Source: Odobenus rosmarus divergens (taxonomy: Eukaryota; Chordata; Mammalia; Carnivora; Odobenidae). Taken from it: a DNA stretch of 64,000 bases. Where the stretch lies: NCBI RefSeq assembly GCF_000321225.1, contig NW_004450277.1:1-64000 (forward strand). Reading direction: 5' to 3'. Within the stretch, counting starts at the first letter, position 1; each line of letters opens with the position of its first letter. Made by a program: the position numbers and the translations under genes. Under the pieces are notes generated by a model. The model was not told where the DNA came from. It ran no database searches and worked only from the letters and a program-made list of their open reading frames with translations. Below are positions 1 through 12,440 of this stretch, piece by piece.

Positions 1-9
1 TAAACTCAG

Positions 10-50
10 TGTGTGTGTGTGTGTGTGTGTGTGTGCACGCACACACACAT
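10..50. repeat. (GT)n/(CA)n microsatellite
   Basis: A run of about 13 GT dinucleotides turns into a short GCACGC step and then CACACA. It is a simple repeat in the SIRPD intron just before the V exon and is likely polymorphic. Confidence 0.95.
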
Positions 51-68
51 CATTAACAGAAGTCATGA

Positions 69-515
<447 letters not shown>

Positions 516-569
516 TAGGTCCCCTCTACCCCTTGTGTTATGATATATTATCTCAGTTAAAATATCGTC

Positions 570-705
570 CATTCATTGAACAATTGCAATATGCCAAATA
601 TTCCTCAGTATTTTATACATTTGATATTGTTTAATTCTCAGCAACCTGTGAGTTATTTTACAGGAAGGGAAACTGAGACTCAGAAAGATTAATGGAGTGG
701 TGAGG
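570..705 (-). repeat. MIR fragment
   Basis: The text 'tttaattctcagcaacc' followed by 'gggaaactgagactcagaaag' style wording is the antisense middle of a mammalian-wide interspersed repeat. It is old and diverged. Confidence 0.5.
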
Positions 706-720
706 ATTATTTCTGTTTAC

Positions 721-914
721 TTCTTTTTTTAAGATTTTTTATTTATTTATTTGGGAGAGAGAGAGTACACAAGCAGGGAGGGAGGGGCAAGGGAGAGAGA
801 GAAGCAGACTTCCCACTGAGCAGTGAGCCCAGTGCAGGGCTTGATCCCAGGACCCTGAGATCATGACCCCAACCAAAGGCAGACACTTAACCAACTGAGC
901 CACCCAGGTGCCCC
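721..914 (-). repeat. Can-SINE (tRNA-Lys derived), long form
   Basis: It starts with a T-rich tail and AAGATTTT, passes through GA-rich sequence, and ends with GAGCCACCCAGGTGCCCC, the reverse complement of the tRNA-like head. Confidence 0.92.
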
Positions 915-917
915 TAC

Positions 918-1033
918 TTCTTTTTTTTTTAAGATTTTATTTTTAAGTAATCTCTATATCCAACATGGGGTTCAAACTTACAACCCTGAGATCAAGTCGC
1001 ATGCTGTACTGACTGAACCAGTCAGGCACCCCT
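918..1033 (-). repeat. Can-SINE, short form
   Basis: T-rich tail, AAGTAATCTCTA, ACATGGGGTTCAAAC, then a degraded CAGTCAGGCACCCC head. This is the short lineage that lacks the CT-rich middle. It sits directly next to the long-form SINE. Confidence 0.88.
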
Positions 1034-1410
1034 ATTTCCATTGACTTCTTAACATTCAACCCACCCCCAATAGCTAGAGTAAACCAATTAAGGTAATGTC
1101 ATGTCCCCTAGCAGTGGTTGACTCAAATATGGGACTGACTTAAGCCAATTTCATTATATAAGTGAAAAAAACAGGTTTGCAGAGAAATCTGGGAAACTAA
1201 TGAATTCTCTTTCCTATTGGATGAGAACAAGCAGTTGTGTTGCCCATGTGCTCCAGAGAGACATCATCTCATCGTGAAAGGAATCAGTTGAAAACTGTGC
1301 CAGAGGAGTACAGATATGTAGAGAGTATGGGTTGACACCATTGCATGTCTATATTGTCCTGATCCACCTCCAACCTCTGGACTCCCAGTTCTGGGAGAGA
1401 GAACTTATTG

Positions 1411-1588
1411 CTTTTTTTAAATTTTATTTGTCAGAGAAAGAAAGCACAAGCAGGGGGAGCGGCAGGCAGAGGGGAAGCAGGCTCCCCGATGACCAAGGGG
1501 CCTGATGCAGGACTGGATCCCAGGACCCCGGGATCATGACCTGAGCTGAAGGCAGACGCTTAACTGACTGAGCCACCCAGGTGCTCCA
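1411..1588 (-). repeat. Can-SINE, long form
   Basis: T-rich tail, AGCACAAGCAGGGGGAGC, GGATCATGACCTGAGC, and the terminal GAGCCACCCAGGTGC mark an antisense long-form element. Confidence 0.92.
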
Positions 1589-2960
1589 TGAGAGAGAACA
1601 TACTGTTAAGTCAGTTTGCTTAAAGTTACACTGTCTTAAGAGATGCCAGGTGATAAAGGTCCCACATCCACAGATTGTTGAAATAAAATTGCTTCAATTT
1701 TTCTACTCCCAAACCTTAATTTTTCTTAGTGTTTGCTGCTTGTGTTGCCCTTTAAACTCTGAGCAGTACTCAACACAAGAAATTACTGAATTTGCAGTAT
1801 TGTAACACTACCATTTATCAGGCATCTACCATATCCAAGAACTTTTCCCATAATTATATTTAGCTGTATAGCAACTTGAGTATAAGAATGCTTGTCCTTG
1901 TTATACCTATAAAGAAACTAAAATTCAAGCAGATTTAGGGGTACAGATAGTAGAGGGAAGAGGTGAGGCTGGTCTGGGGTTCTCCAGCATGCTCTACAGA
2001 TTAGTAAAGAACCTTTCTTTATAAGGGATAAGAACCCAATACATTAGTTTAAACCAAAAATTGAAGTTGGATGATCCTGTAGTTGAGAAGGATTCTAGAT
2101 TCTTTCGGGGAGACTTTTAGGAATCAAGAACTAGAGGTCTGGACTTAGGGCTCAGTGTCACCAAAACTCTTATTCTCTAAAATTCTCTCATCTCTTTCAT
2201 TTTTCCCTCACTTTGTTCTCATCTGGTACAAATGGCTGTTTTCCATATGATGAGGAAAATAAGTGAAGAAAATTTAATATTCATTCCCCCAGCTTAGCGG
2301 CCAGGATGGAAAGAGAACATCTTCCTGCCAGCCTCCATAAATGAATCCCAGGGAATCATTTGAGATTACCTTCCCTCTGTCATGTGCCCAACATTTCACT
2401 TACTCTTATTGCAAGAGAGAGGAGGTCCACTACTAGGTCCAAACCCTTCATATAACATAGGAGGAAGTTCAGACCCAGAGATTTGGCCTGCCTAAAGTTA
2501 CCCAGACAATGGATACTAGAATTTAGAACACCTACTCCCAGAATCCCTTGGATTTATGTTTTTGCCTCCTCTCTAATAACATTCTAGTCAGAGTGGAGCT
2601 GTGGGAGTTGTTTAGAAGGGGAATATTATGAGTAAATTCAACATCCCTATTAAATACTCAGAGTCAGAAATGTACTAAATTTATGCCACTTCTACGTAAT
2701 AAATAAAAACATATATGTACATTTTTTATGATACTGAGCTATGTATTACTCTCCTGTAGTTGGTGTAACTAATTGCCACAAACTTGATGGCCTAAATAAC
2801 AGTAATAGACCCACTCCATGGAGACTCCTGAATAATTAAAAAAAAAATTTTAAGTCTCTGGAATTGGTAGTGATGGCATAACATAAATGAGGAAACATTT
2901 ATTTTCTCATTAGAATTAATTTAATATAAATATGAAGCTGATTTTGAGTCATGAGTCAAC
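1589..2960. other. SIRPD 3' flank, no gene seen
   Basis: I see no exon with plausible splice signals here. Weak MIR-like antisense stretches occur near 1810-1930 and 2400-2540. Near 2745-2810 a fragment resembling an antisense MaLR LTR end (taattgccacaaacttgatgg) is visible. Confidence 0.5.
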
Positions 2961-2964
2961 ATGT

Positions 2965-4296
2965 ATATCATAAGCTCTAGAGTGACCACTAAGGAAGTGA
3001 CTCAAAATATACACTAACATTTTTTAATAAGATGGTACATTGGAAATACTTACTTGATGCAAAAGAAAAGGGTGAAAGAGAAAGACACAAACAAACAGAG
3101 ATGAGAAATATAGAAAACAAAAAGTAAAATAGCAGGCATAAACCTAACTATTTCAATACTATTAAATGTGAATGGATTAAAAATTCTAATCAAAGGCAGA
3201 GAGATGGTTGTGCTGGATTTTTTTTTTAGAGAGAGCATATGTGCGAGCAGGGGGACAGGCACAGAGGGAGAAAGAGAATCTTAAGCAGGCGCCATGCCCA
3301 GAGTGGAGCCCAAAGAGGGGCTCAATCTCACAACCCTGAGATCATGACCTGATCCAAAATCAAGAGTCAGTTGCTTAATGGACTGAGCCACTCAGGTGCT
3401 GCTCATGCTGGGTTTTTTTAAAAAGATCCAACTATATGCTGTCTACAGGAGCTATACTTTAGATTCAGTGATACAAACAGATTGAAAGTAAAAGGAAGCA
3501 AAAGATATATCGTGCAAAAGACAACCACAAGAAAGCAAGAAAGCAAAAGTAGTTATATTAATATCAGAGAATATAGACATTAAGACAAAAAAAGTATGTT
3601 ATTTGAGATTAAAAGGGTCATTTTACAATGACAAAAAGTTTCATTCCATCAGGGAGATAAGATAATTATAAACTTACATGTATATAACCACAGAATACCA
3701 AAATATGTGAAGTAAAAATTAACAGAAATAAAGGGAGAAATAGATAATTCAACAATAATATTAAGAGACTTCAATATTCCACTTTTGGTAATAGATAGAA
3801 CAATTATGCACAAAACAAACAAGGAAATAGAGGAGTTAAACACTAATAAAAAGCAACTATCCCCAACACGTATCTATAGAACACTCCACCCAACATTAGC
3901 AGAATACACATTCTTCTCAAATGCACCTGGAATATTCTCCAGAATAGATCATCCATAAAGCAAAATTCAGTAAATTTAAGAGAATAGAAATAATACAAAC
4001 TATATTCCCCAACCACAATGAAATGCAATTAGAAATGAATACTAGGAAGAAATCTGAAAAACTTACAAATATGTGGAAACTAAACAGTACATTCCTAAAT
4101 AATCAATGGGTCAAAAAAAATCAAAAAGGAAATTATGAGATACTTTGTGATGAATGAAAATGGAAAAAAATATGCAAAAACTTATGGAGTACAGCTAACA
4201 AAGTGCTTAGAGGGAAATTTATAGCTGTAAATACCTGTAATTTTAAAAAGGTGATCTCAGATCAATAACCTTCCACTTAAGACATTTGAAAAAGAT
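2965..4296 (+). repeat. Ancient L1 (L1M-type) ORF2 fragment
   Basis: A-rich sense-strand sequence contains typical but decayed L1 ORF2 phrases, such as the stretch around 3860-3960 (TAGAACACTCCACCCAAC, AATGCACCTGGAA) and around 4180-4230 (AGGGAAATTTATAGC). It is broken by many stops. An antisense SINE is inserted near 3215-3402. The right end merges into the host side of a younger L1 insertion. Confidence 0.75.
3215..3402 (-). repeat. Can-SINE in old L1
   Basis: T-run, AGCAGGGGGACAGGCACAG, ATCATGACCTGATCC, and ACTGAGCCACTCAGGTGC give an antisense long-form element with substitutions in the head. Confidence 0.85.
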
Positions 4297-4297
4297 A

Positions 4298-4796
4298 ATT
4301 TCTAATAATTGTTTCTATGTCCTTGGTGTTAGTCATGATCTCTCCCCTTTCAGTCATAATTTTATTAATTTAGGTCCTTTCTCTTTTCTTTTGGATAAGT
4401 CTGGCCAGTGGTTTATCAATCTTATTAATTCTTTCAAAGAACAAGCTTCTAGTTTCGTTAATCTGATCCACCGTGTTTCTGGTTTCTAATTCATTGATCT
4501 CTGCTCTAATCTTAATTATTTCTCTTCTAATGCATGGCTTAGGCAACATTTGTTGCTTTTTCTCTAGTTCTTTAAGGTGTAGAGTTAGTGGTGAATTCGG
4601 GATTTTTCTATTTTTTTGAGTGAGGCTTGGATGGCTATGTATTTCCCCCTTAGGACTGCCTTTGCAGTATCCCATAGGTTTTGGACCGATGTGTTTTTGT
4701 TCCCATTGGTTTCCATGAATTGTTTAAGTTCTTCTTTGATTTCCTGGTTGACCCAAACATTCTTGAGCAGAGTGGTCTTTAGCTTCCAAATGTTAT
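4298..4796 (-). mobile_element. Inverted 5' part of a young L1
   Basis: Read on the minus strand this is the first half of L1 ORF2, with near-open phrases such as [18 protein letters not shown] and INELETRN around 4370-4675. At about 4796 it joins directly to sense-strand ORF2. An inverted 5' segment followed by a sense 3' segment is the known outcome of twin-primed L1 integration. The left junction with the older L1 is near 4297. Confidence 0.8.
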
Positions 4797-6672
4797 ACAC
4801 TAACAATGCAACTGTAGAAAGAGAAATTAGGGAAATGATTCCATTTACAATAGCACCAAAAACCGTGAGATACCTCGGAATAAACCTAACCAAAGAGGTA
4901 AGGGATCTATACTCTAGGAACTACAGAACACTCATGAAAGAAATTGAAGAAGACACAAAAAGATGGAAAAATATTCCATGCTCATGGACCAGAAGAATAA
5001 ACATTCTTAAAATGTCTATGCTACCCAGAGCAATCTATACCTTCAATGCCATCCCAATCAAAATTCCAATGACATTTTTCAAAGTGCTGGAACAAACAAT
5101 CCAAAAATTTGTATGGAATCAGAAAAGACCCCAAATCGCCAAGGAAATGTTGAAAAAGAAAAACAAAGCTGGGGGCATCACGTTGCCCAATTTCAAGCTA
5201 TATTACAAAGCTGTGATCACCAAAACAGCATGGTACTGGCACAAAAACAGACATATAGACCAACGGAACAGAATAGAGAGCCCAGATATGGACCCTCAAC
5301 TCTATGGTCAAATAATCTTTGACAAAGCAGGAAAAAAATATGCAATGGAAAAAAGACAGTCTCTTCAGTAAATGGTGCTGGGAAAATTGGACAGCCACAC
5401 GCAGAAGAATGAAACTTGACCATTCTCTAACACCATACACAAAGATAAACTCAAAATGGATGAAAGACCTCAATGTGAGACAGGAATCCATCAAAATCCC
5501 AGAGGAGAACATAGGCAGTAAACTCTTCGACATTGGCCACAGCAACTTCTTTCAAGATACATCTCCAAAAGCTAGTGAAACAAAAGCAAAAATGAACTTT
5601 TGGGACTTCATCAAGATAAAAAGCTTCTGCACAGCAAAGGAAACAGTCAAAAAAACAAGGAGGCAACCCACAGAATGGGAGAAGATATCTGCAAATGACA
5701 CTACAGATAAAGGGCTGGTATCCAAGATCTATAAAGAACTTCTCAAACTCAACAGCCAAAAAAACAAATAATCAAGTCAAAAATGGGCAGAAGACATGAA
5801 AAGACACTTCTCTGAAGAAGACATACAAATGGCTAACAGACACATGAAAAAATGTTCATCATCATTAGCCATCAGGGAAATTCAAATCAAAACCACATTA
5901 AGGTACCACCTTACACCAGTTAGAATGGCAAAAATGGACAGGGACAGAAACAACAAATGTTGGAGAGGTTGTGGAGAAAGGGGAACCCTCTTTCACTGTT
6001 GGTGGGAATGCAAGTTGTACAGCCACTTTGGAAAACAGTGTGGAGGTGCCTCAAAATTTTAAAAATAGAGCTACCCTATGACCCAGCAATTGTACTCCTG
6101 GGTATTCACCCCAAAGACACAGATGTAGTGAAAAGAAGGGCCATATGCACCCCAATGTTCATAGCAGCAATGTCTGCAACAGCCAAACTGTGGAAAGAGC
6201 CAAGATGCCCTTCAACAGATGAATGGATAAAGAAGATGTGGTCCATATCTACAATGGCATATTACTCAGCCATCAGAAAGGATGAATACCCAACTTTTAC
6301 AACAACATGGATGGGACTGGAGGAGATTATGCTAAGTGAAATAAGTCAAGCAGAGAAAGTCAATTATCATATGGTTTCACTTATTGGTGGAACATAAGGA
6401 ATAGCATGGAGGACACTAGGAGAAGGAAGGGAAAAATGAAGGAGGGGAATCAGAGGGGGAGAAGAACCATGAGAGACTATGGACTCTGAGAAACAAACAG
6501 GGTTTTGGGGGGGTTGTGGGGGGATGGGTTAGCCCAGTGATGGGTATTAAGGAGGGCACGTACTGCATGGAGCACTGGGTGTTATACACAAACAATGAAT
6601 CACGGAACACTACATCAAAAACTAATGATGTATTGTATGACGACTAACATAACATAATAAAATAAAAAAAAA
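4797..6672 (+). mobile_element. L1 3' half: ORF2 C-terminus, 3' UTR and A tail
   Basis: The sense segment carries the reverse-transcriptase/C-terminal part of ORF2: [13 protein letters not shown] near 4860, [13 protein letters not shown] near 5000, [16 protein letters not shown] near 5600, and [13 protein letters not shown] near 6070. The frame is broken near 5371, 5771 and 6062, so the element is inactive as a source of ORF2 protein. After the stop near 6397 comes a 3' UTR with a G-rich tract (about 6498-6530), the phrase CACTGGGTGTTATACACAAA, and an A-rich tail ending near 6672. It is 5'-truncated and inverted (see 4298-4796). Part of it is nearly repeated at 18484-19385. Confidence 0.9.
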
Positions 6673-6714
6673 CTGTCTTTCCTAAATCATGAAATTTTAA
6701 ATTATAAAAGTAAA

Positions 6715-6762
6715 ACCTGCTCCTTCTCTCCCTCTCTCTCTCTCTCACATACACACACACAA
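6715..6762. repeat. CT-rich and CA-rich low-complexity repeat
   Basis: CCTTCTCTCCCTCTCTCTC is followed shortly by ACATACACACACACA. Confidence 0.8.
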
Positions 6763-6764
6763 AT

Positions 6765-8490
6765 AATCCAAAAATTATATATTAGAAGCTAAATATCTGT
6801 TAGAAATGAAGTACACCCAATCCAACTCCCTAGGGAGATCTCCTGCTTATGATGTGCTGCACTTCCTTTTAGATCTCATCTTTCCACAAAGTGGATTTCA
6901 GGACCTGGGTGGTGGGAGGACAAGGTAATGTCTGAGATCCCTAAGCCAAGGGGGTCCATGTTCCCTTGAATGACCTCTTCATTGAATGGCTTCTTGCCAG
7001 GGGTGTTTTAGGATTTCCTCAGATTCTGTTGAACCTAAATCCTGTGCTGAGCAGCACAGCCTTGAAACTCTCCCAACAGAAACACGTCTATACTCCATTT
7101 ACTACCAGTGTAGACAAACACTGCTGTGCCTGATGTGTTGGTATGCTCCTAGTCCCCCTCTGGATGTCTGGGTATCCGGTCCTTTCTTGATCTAGAGGGG
7201 CAGCAGTGATCAGCATCATATTTCACAGACATGGTTTAGACGCCTCACTGCTTTGTGAGCCTGGAAACTTTCCTAAAATTTCTGAGCCTGAATTTTCTCA
7301 CCAACCTGGAGATAATAATACCCATGTAGGAGGACTATGCTGAGGAGCAAACAAGGCGGTGCAAGATAATTAAATGACTAAGGCTGCCCTCCTTTCTTCT
7401 AGATAAGGGTGAGATGCATATGTGTTTGCCTGGCCAACCTGCTGCCCCAGGTTTCTGTGCCAGGCAGAGCACAGTGCAGGACGAACGATTGTCATCAACG
7501 ATGGGAAAGTGAAGGCCATGGAGTATGGACTCCCATGCCCTCTGATGGCTTCTGTTGCCCACCCTTCCTTTTGTGGCCCTCCTTCTATGCCACAAGGTGC
7601 TGCTGGTGATGGAGGTCTCAACCCTCCATTCTGCAGGAAGCAGAGGGTCTGACTGAAAGTTGAGAGGGGGCTCAGGGAGGACAGACAAGGTGATGGCCAC
7701 AGCCTGGCCCAGGTGCAGATGAAGGTCAAGAGGAGTCAGTCCAAGAAGGGCTCACTAGGTCACATGGGGCCAAGGTGCATCTGGAAGTAAGAGAGGGACA
7801 CAAAACCCCCACCTCCCCAGGAATTTCCTAGAACCCTCTTAGAAGCTCCATCTCAGGTGTGGTAATGGGGGAAACAGGGCTGGATCAAGGGTTTGCAAAA
7901 GATGTCTGAGGAACAGTACAGGGGATTAGGGCGCAGGAAGAGGGCAGTGTCTGATCTCACAGGGCTGAATATCGACGCCCCCTACTCCTCCCCAGGCAGA
8001 GCACAGATGCTGGCATGAGTAGACACTTGGAAAACCTGCACTGACTGACTGAACAGGTGCATGGATATGCTTTCCCCAGCTGCTCCCTTTCTGGCACTGT
8101 GGGAACTTCAGTCTCTTTTGTCCCCCACCCCCCCTCCAGATGAACTTGGCCTGAAAGGAGCCGTGGAGGTCTGAGGAGCTCCACATGCCTCCTCCCTGGG
8201 CACCTGCCCTCCACGCACCTGTCCACACCACAGCCCCCACGGAGGAGTCTCGGGACAAGAGCTGGAGCAGCTGAATAGGAGACCTGGGCGGGGGGCACTC
8301 ATCCCACCTCCCTAGGGAGGGAGAACAAGGGATCCTGAGTCCCACTCTCCTGTCTAAATTCTCCTGAGCTCTGTTCATTTCCTTTTCAGCCCAGCTCCAA
8401 CTTCTCCACCTTGGTGTGGAGGAGGGTTATAAAAGGAAACATTTTATAGCATGCTGCATTCTTTCTAACTTTCTAAGTATAAATGCTCTA
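6765..8490. other. Intergenic, no gene recognised
   Basis: The interval becomes more GC-rich after 7400, but its open frames are short, overlap on both strands and lack splice or protein-family support. A weak MIR-like stretch (ttttctcaccaacctgg) is at 7231-7370. I could not match SIRPD 3' exons here. Confidence 0.45.
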
Positions 8491-8494
8491 GCAT

Positions 8495-8535
8495 GCTGTA
8501 TTAGTTTTCTATTGCTGCATTAAAAAATTACTCCA
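8495..8535 (-). repeat. MaLR-like LTR end fragment
   Basis: TGTATTAGTTTTCTATTGC is the antisense end of an MLT1/MST-like LTR, cut off after about 40 bp by SINE sequence. Confidence 0.5.
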
Positions 8536-8537
8536 CA

Positions 8538-8730
8538 ACCCGATGCAGGCCTCAATCCCAGGACTCTGGGAACATGACCTGAGCCAAAGGCAGACGCTTA
8601 ATGGCTGAGCCACCCAGGCACCCGGAAAAAAATTTTTAATTAAGTAAACTGTACCCCCAACGTGGGGCTCAAAACTCACGATCCTGAGACCAAGAGTCAC
8701 ATCTTCTATTGACAAAGCCAGGCAGGAAAC
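8538..8730 (-). repeat. Two antisense Can-SINE remnants in tandem
   Basis: 8538-8625 is a 3'-truncated long-form element ending in GAGCCACCCAGGCACCC. 8626-8730 is a diverged short form with CCAACGTGGGGCTCAAAAC and a degraded head. Confidence 0.8.
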
Positions 8731-8784
8731 TACCCCCCCCCCGAAAAAAATAACCAAAGTTCTTAAGGAAGCATCCAGTCATTC

Positions 8785-9665
8785 ACGCAACAAGTCTTTA
8801 TTGAGCATCTTGTTGGGTCTAGCCACTGCTCTAGGCACTGGGGATATAACAGTGAGAAAGAACAAAGGCAACACCCTTGTCCCCAGCGAGCTCACATGCA
8901 TGTGAGTGTGTCACGTAGTAACCACCAAGTGAATACATAGACTGTCTGATAATAAGAGTGCTACACGAAGTATATGACTGTGTATTGGGGAAGGGGATGC
9001 TCGACTTGCAAGAAGATGGTTTACATAGGGCAGTCAGAGTCTTTTTTTTATTTTTAAATTATTATTATTTTTAAGACTTTATTTTTAAGTAATCTCTACA
9101 CCCAACATGGGGCTCGAACTCACAACCCCGAGATCAAGGGTTGCATGCTCCAACTGAGCCAGCCAGGTGTGCCTAGGACAGTCATAATCTTTTAAAAATA
9201 ACATGATGTTGGGGAGATATTTGAAAGAAGTGAAGGAGTGGTTATGAAGCTACCTGGAGAAGAGTGTTCCATGAAGAGAGGAGAGCAAAGGCAGAGTTCC
9301 TGAGGGGAACTGTGAAGGTCAAGGGTCCACAGTGGCGACAGCCTAGTGTGTAAGTGGGAACATGACCGGAGATGGGGGCAGGCAGCTCGGACAGGGGCTG
9401 GTAGGGCATCATGGACTCCCCTTGGCTTTCCTTGAGATCGGCAGGCACTAACGGGTTTGAAGAGTAATGGGATCCCTCGCTGCTCTGAGGGGAAGAGGCT
9501 GAGGTGTGCACGGGAGGGAGCAGGGAGACCAGAGTTAGGAGACTATAGCAATAATCCAGGTGAGTAGACACTGACATGGACCAAGGTGGTACCTTGGAGG
9601 TGGTGGGGAGTGACTGGATTCCGGGTCTGTTGTGAACATAGAGATAAGACGTGGAGTGTGACTGG
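8785..9665 (-). repeat. L2 element, split by a SINE
   Basis: The wording TTTATTGAGCATCTTG, CTAGGCACTGGGGATATAAC at 8795-8850 and AGAGTGTTCCATGAAGAG near 9260 are antisense L2 phrases in the expected order. A short Can-SINE interrupts at 9040-9174. Confidence 0.65.
9040..9174 (-). repeat. Can-SINE, short form
   Basis: T-rich tail, AAGTAATCTCTACACCCAAC, ATGGGGCTCGAACTCACAAC and a degraded CCAGCCAGGTGTGCC head, inserted in an L2 element. Confidence 0.85.
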
Positions 9666-9748
9666 GACATGAGGTATGAGGGAAAAGAAGATCAAGAATC
9701 ATTCCAAGAATTTTAACGTATGTGGTGGACAATTTCTAAAATGGCTCC

Positions 9749-9942
9749 CGGGGCGCCTGGGTGGCTCAGTCATTAAGCGTCTGCCTTTGGCTCAGGTCAT
9801 GATCCCAGGGTCCCGGGATCGAGCCCCGCATCGGGCTCCCAGCTTCTCCCTCTCCCTCTGCCCTTGTTTGTGTTCCCTTTCTCGCTGTGTCTCTCTGTCA
9901 AATAAATAAACAAAATCTTTAAAAATCAAAAAAATTTTTTCA
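9749..9942 (+). repeat. Can-SINE, long form
   Basis: Sense head GGGGCGCCTGGGTGGCTCAG at 9750, B-box-like GGGATCGAGCCCCGCATC, CT-rich middle, then AATAAATAAACAAAATC and an A-rich tail. Confidence 0.95.
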
Positions 9943-11148
9943 AAGAACTTTGGTTACTTTTTTCAATGTAAAATGGGTGGAAATCAAAAACTGTTCTCCA
10001 CAAGTCACTTGTTTATCACATTCAAAAGCCTTATCTCTACATTCTACTGCCTTGGCTTTGAGCTTAAAAAACCCACCCAGGAACTCAGCCACCACTTTGT
10101 TCTCACCTGTGCCACCTTCGCCCTTACTAATGGTGCCTGAGTCTCACAGGCTAATCCTCAGGGAGGCTTGGGGGAATGGTCTGTATATATGTTGCGTGGA
10201 AATTTTTGGTGGGGTCTTCTGTGTTAATACCCCAAGATTTATCCCACCACACAGACACAAGGCTTACCCCCTTTCCTTTCTGTGATACCTACCAGGAGAA
10301 CTAGGCACCAAAATAGAGACCTAAGAAGTCTGTCTTTTTGTTCCCTGATAACATCCACGCAGGGGAGCTTCCAGCACTAAGAGGAGAGCCCAGCCCTGAC
10401 CACGGGGGGTCAAGAATGAAGTAGCTGTGAAGCCATCACTGACAGTGAGTGTCAGGCTCCAAGGGTTTCCAGGGATGGAGGAGCCCAAGAAGGAACAAAG
10501 GGAGGAGAAAGCAGCTCTAAGATACCAGAGAAGGTCGGGATCCTGTGGCTCTAGTGCTTCTGGGAAGAACCAGACCAGAAGCCAACACCTGGGGTCACAG
10601 CACACATACTTGCCATGAATCCACCATTCCCTCCTGAGTTTAACAACACCTGTTGGGTATTCTCAACAGGAGACAGAGCAGACCCAACCCCCACTCTCTC
10701 TGAGGCATATGCTCTAGTGGGCAAGACAAACAGTGAAAATAAATACATGATTACAAATTCTGACAGGTAATTAAGGATGCCCTGGGTTTATCTATAATGA
10801 AGAGGAGAAGTGGGTGGACATCCCCAGTACACAGAGCAGAGGGAGGAGTATGGGGCCTGAGTCACTGTGAAAAGCCAGTGCAGCTGAGCCCAAACATGAG
10901 GGAAGAGCTAGGAGGTGAGTCTGACAGAGCAGTTAGATCAGTCAGGCACATGAGGAAAATCCCATGTGACCATGAGAGCCCTAAGAAGCCATTTAAAGAG
11001 AATGACAAGATCAGAAGTGTCTTTTAAAAATCGCACTCTGGCCCCAGTATGATGAGAAGACCACATGCAACAGGGGAACAGAGGGGGAGGTGAACTGACA
11101 GGCTAGCCAAGCAGATGTGACAGTGGAGAGACAGACACAGGCGGATTT
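9943..11148. other. Intergenic, no gene recognised
   Basis: Apart from L2-like wording at 10680-11030 (gcatatgctctagtgggcaa; gaagccatttaaagagaatg), I see no repeat family or exon that I can name. Confidence 0.45.
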
Positions 11149-11165
11149 AAGATGTGTTTAGATGA

Positions 11166-11364
11166 GGGGCGCCTGGGTGGCTCAGTCGTTAAGCGTCCGC
11201 CTTCGGCTCAGGTCATGATCCCAGGGTCCTGGGATCGAGCCCCGCATCAGGCTCCCTGCTCCATGGGAAGCCTGCTTCTCCCTCTCCCACTCCCCCTGCT
11301 GTGTTCTCTCTCTTGCTGTGTCTCTCTCTGTCGAATAAATAAATAAAATCTTAAAAAAAAAAAA
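11166..11364 (+). repeat. Can-SINE with perfect 17-bp target-site duplication
   Basis: A full sense element from GGGCGCCTGGGTGGCTCAG to a pure A tail is flanked by AAGATGTGTTTAGATGA at 11149-11165 and 11365-11381. The perfect duplication and long A tail mark it as young. Confidence 0.95.
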
Positions 11365-11749
11365 AAGATGTGTTTAGATGAAAGGATGTCAGGGGGGGAA
11401 GGGGGGTCATCAAAAATGACACCAATGTCTCCGGCTGGACTAAGTGGCTCACTGGGGGTGTCAGACGCTGAAATGGGGACACAGACGGAGAGCCTGATGG
11501 GGAGGTGAGTGATGAGAACAGTTTGCAGATGCTAAGCAGACAGTACAATACGGGCACATAGATGACTTGGCCATGAACATGCAGGGACCAGGTGGGTCCA
11601 GTAATTCCAACCAAGGTCCTTTGGGCCCCTAAGCCTGTCTCCTAAGGCGAGGTTCAATGGTCCTTGCCAGCAAGGACCAAGGCCAGTAAAAGAGGTAGAC
11701 ACTAATGAGTGGGGAGGGGGACAAGGTTGCCAAGGGCAGTGTTGGAGTC

Positions 11750-12440
11750 ACTCTTGCTGTGTAACAAAACACCCCAAAACTTAGGGGTAGTAAACAACCA
11801 TTTCATTATTTATTTATTTGAGAGAGAGCACGAGCAGGGGGAGAGACAGAGGGAGAGAGAAAGGGAGAAGCAGGCTCTCTGCTGAGCAGGGAGCCCAACG
11901 TGGGGCTCGTTCCCAGGACCCTGAGATCACAACTGGAGCCAAAGGCACACGCTTAACCGACTGAGCCATCTAGGCACCCCAACAACCATTTCATTATGAT
12001 CAGTGATACTGCGATCAGAAATTGAGACAGGGCACAAGAATGGCTTGTCTCCTCTGTATGATGTCTGGGGCCTCAGCTAGGGGTGACAACTTCTAGAGTC
12101 TGGAACCATCCAGATGCTTCTTCATTTTACATGTCTAATGATTGATGCTGGCTACTGGCTGGACCCTTCACTGGGCTTTCAGCTAGAACTCCTCCGTGCA
12201 TTTCTACGGTGTGGTCTCTGTGTGTATGCTAGTTTGGGCTTCCTCCTAGCCTGGTGGCAAGATTCCAAAAAGGAGCATCCCAAGAGAGCAGGGTAGAAGT
12301 ACACGGAAGTTTTATGGTCTAGCCTTGGAAGTGAGGTCACATCATGTGTTATCACAAGCCTGCCCACGGGGAAGGACTATTTACCCACTTCTCAATTGGA
12401 GGCGTGTTAAAGAGCATGAGGAAGAATATTGTTGCAGTCA
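11750..12440 (-). repeat. MaLR-type LTR remnant, antisense, split by a SINE
   Basis: GTGTAACAAAACACCCCAAA at 11758, then TGATGTCTGGGGCCTCAG-like and GATGCTGGCTACTGGCTGG phrases, follow the antisense order of an old MLT1-like LTR. The SINE at 11810-11980 interrupts it. Confidence 0.5.
11810..11980 (-). repeat. Can-SINE with perfect 17-bp target-site duplication
   Basis: An antisense long-form element is flanked by AACAACCATTTCATTAT at 11793-11809 and 11981-11997. Confidence 0.95.

Noticed and set aside
4616..6397. Apparent protein-coding genes of 100-250 codons
   Set aside because: They are pieces of L1 ORF2 in a truncated, inverted and frameshifted element.
9749..9942. tRNA-like A and B box sequences in the SINE heads
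   Set aside because: They are parts of Can-SINEs with CT-rich and A-rich extensions, not intact cloverleaf tRNA genes.
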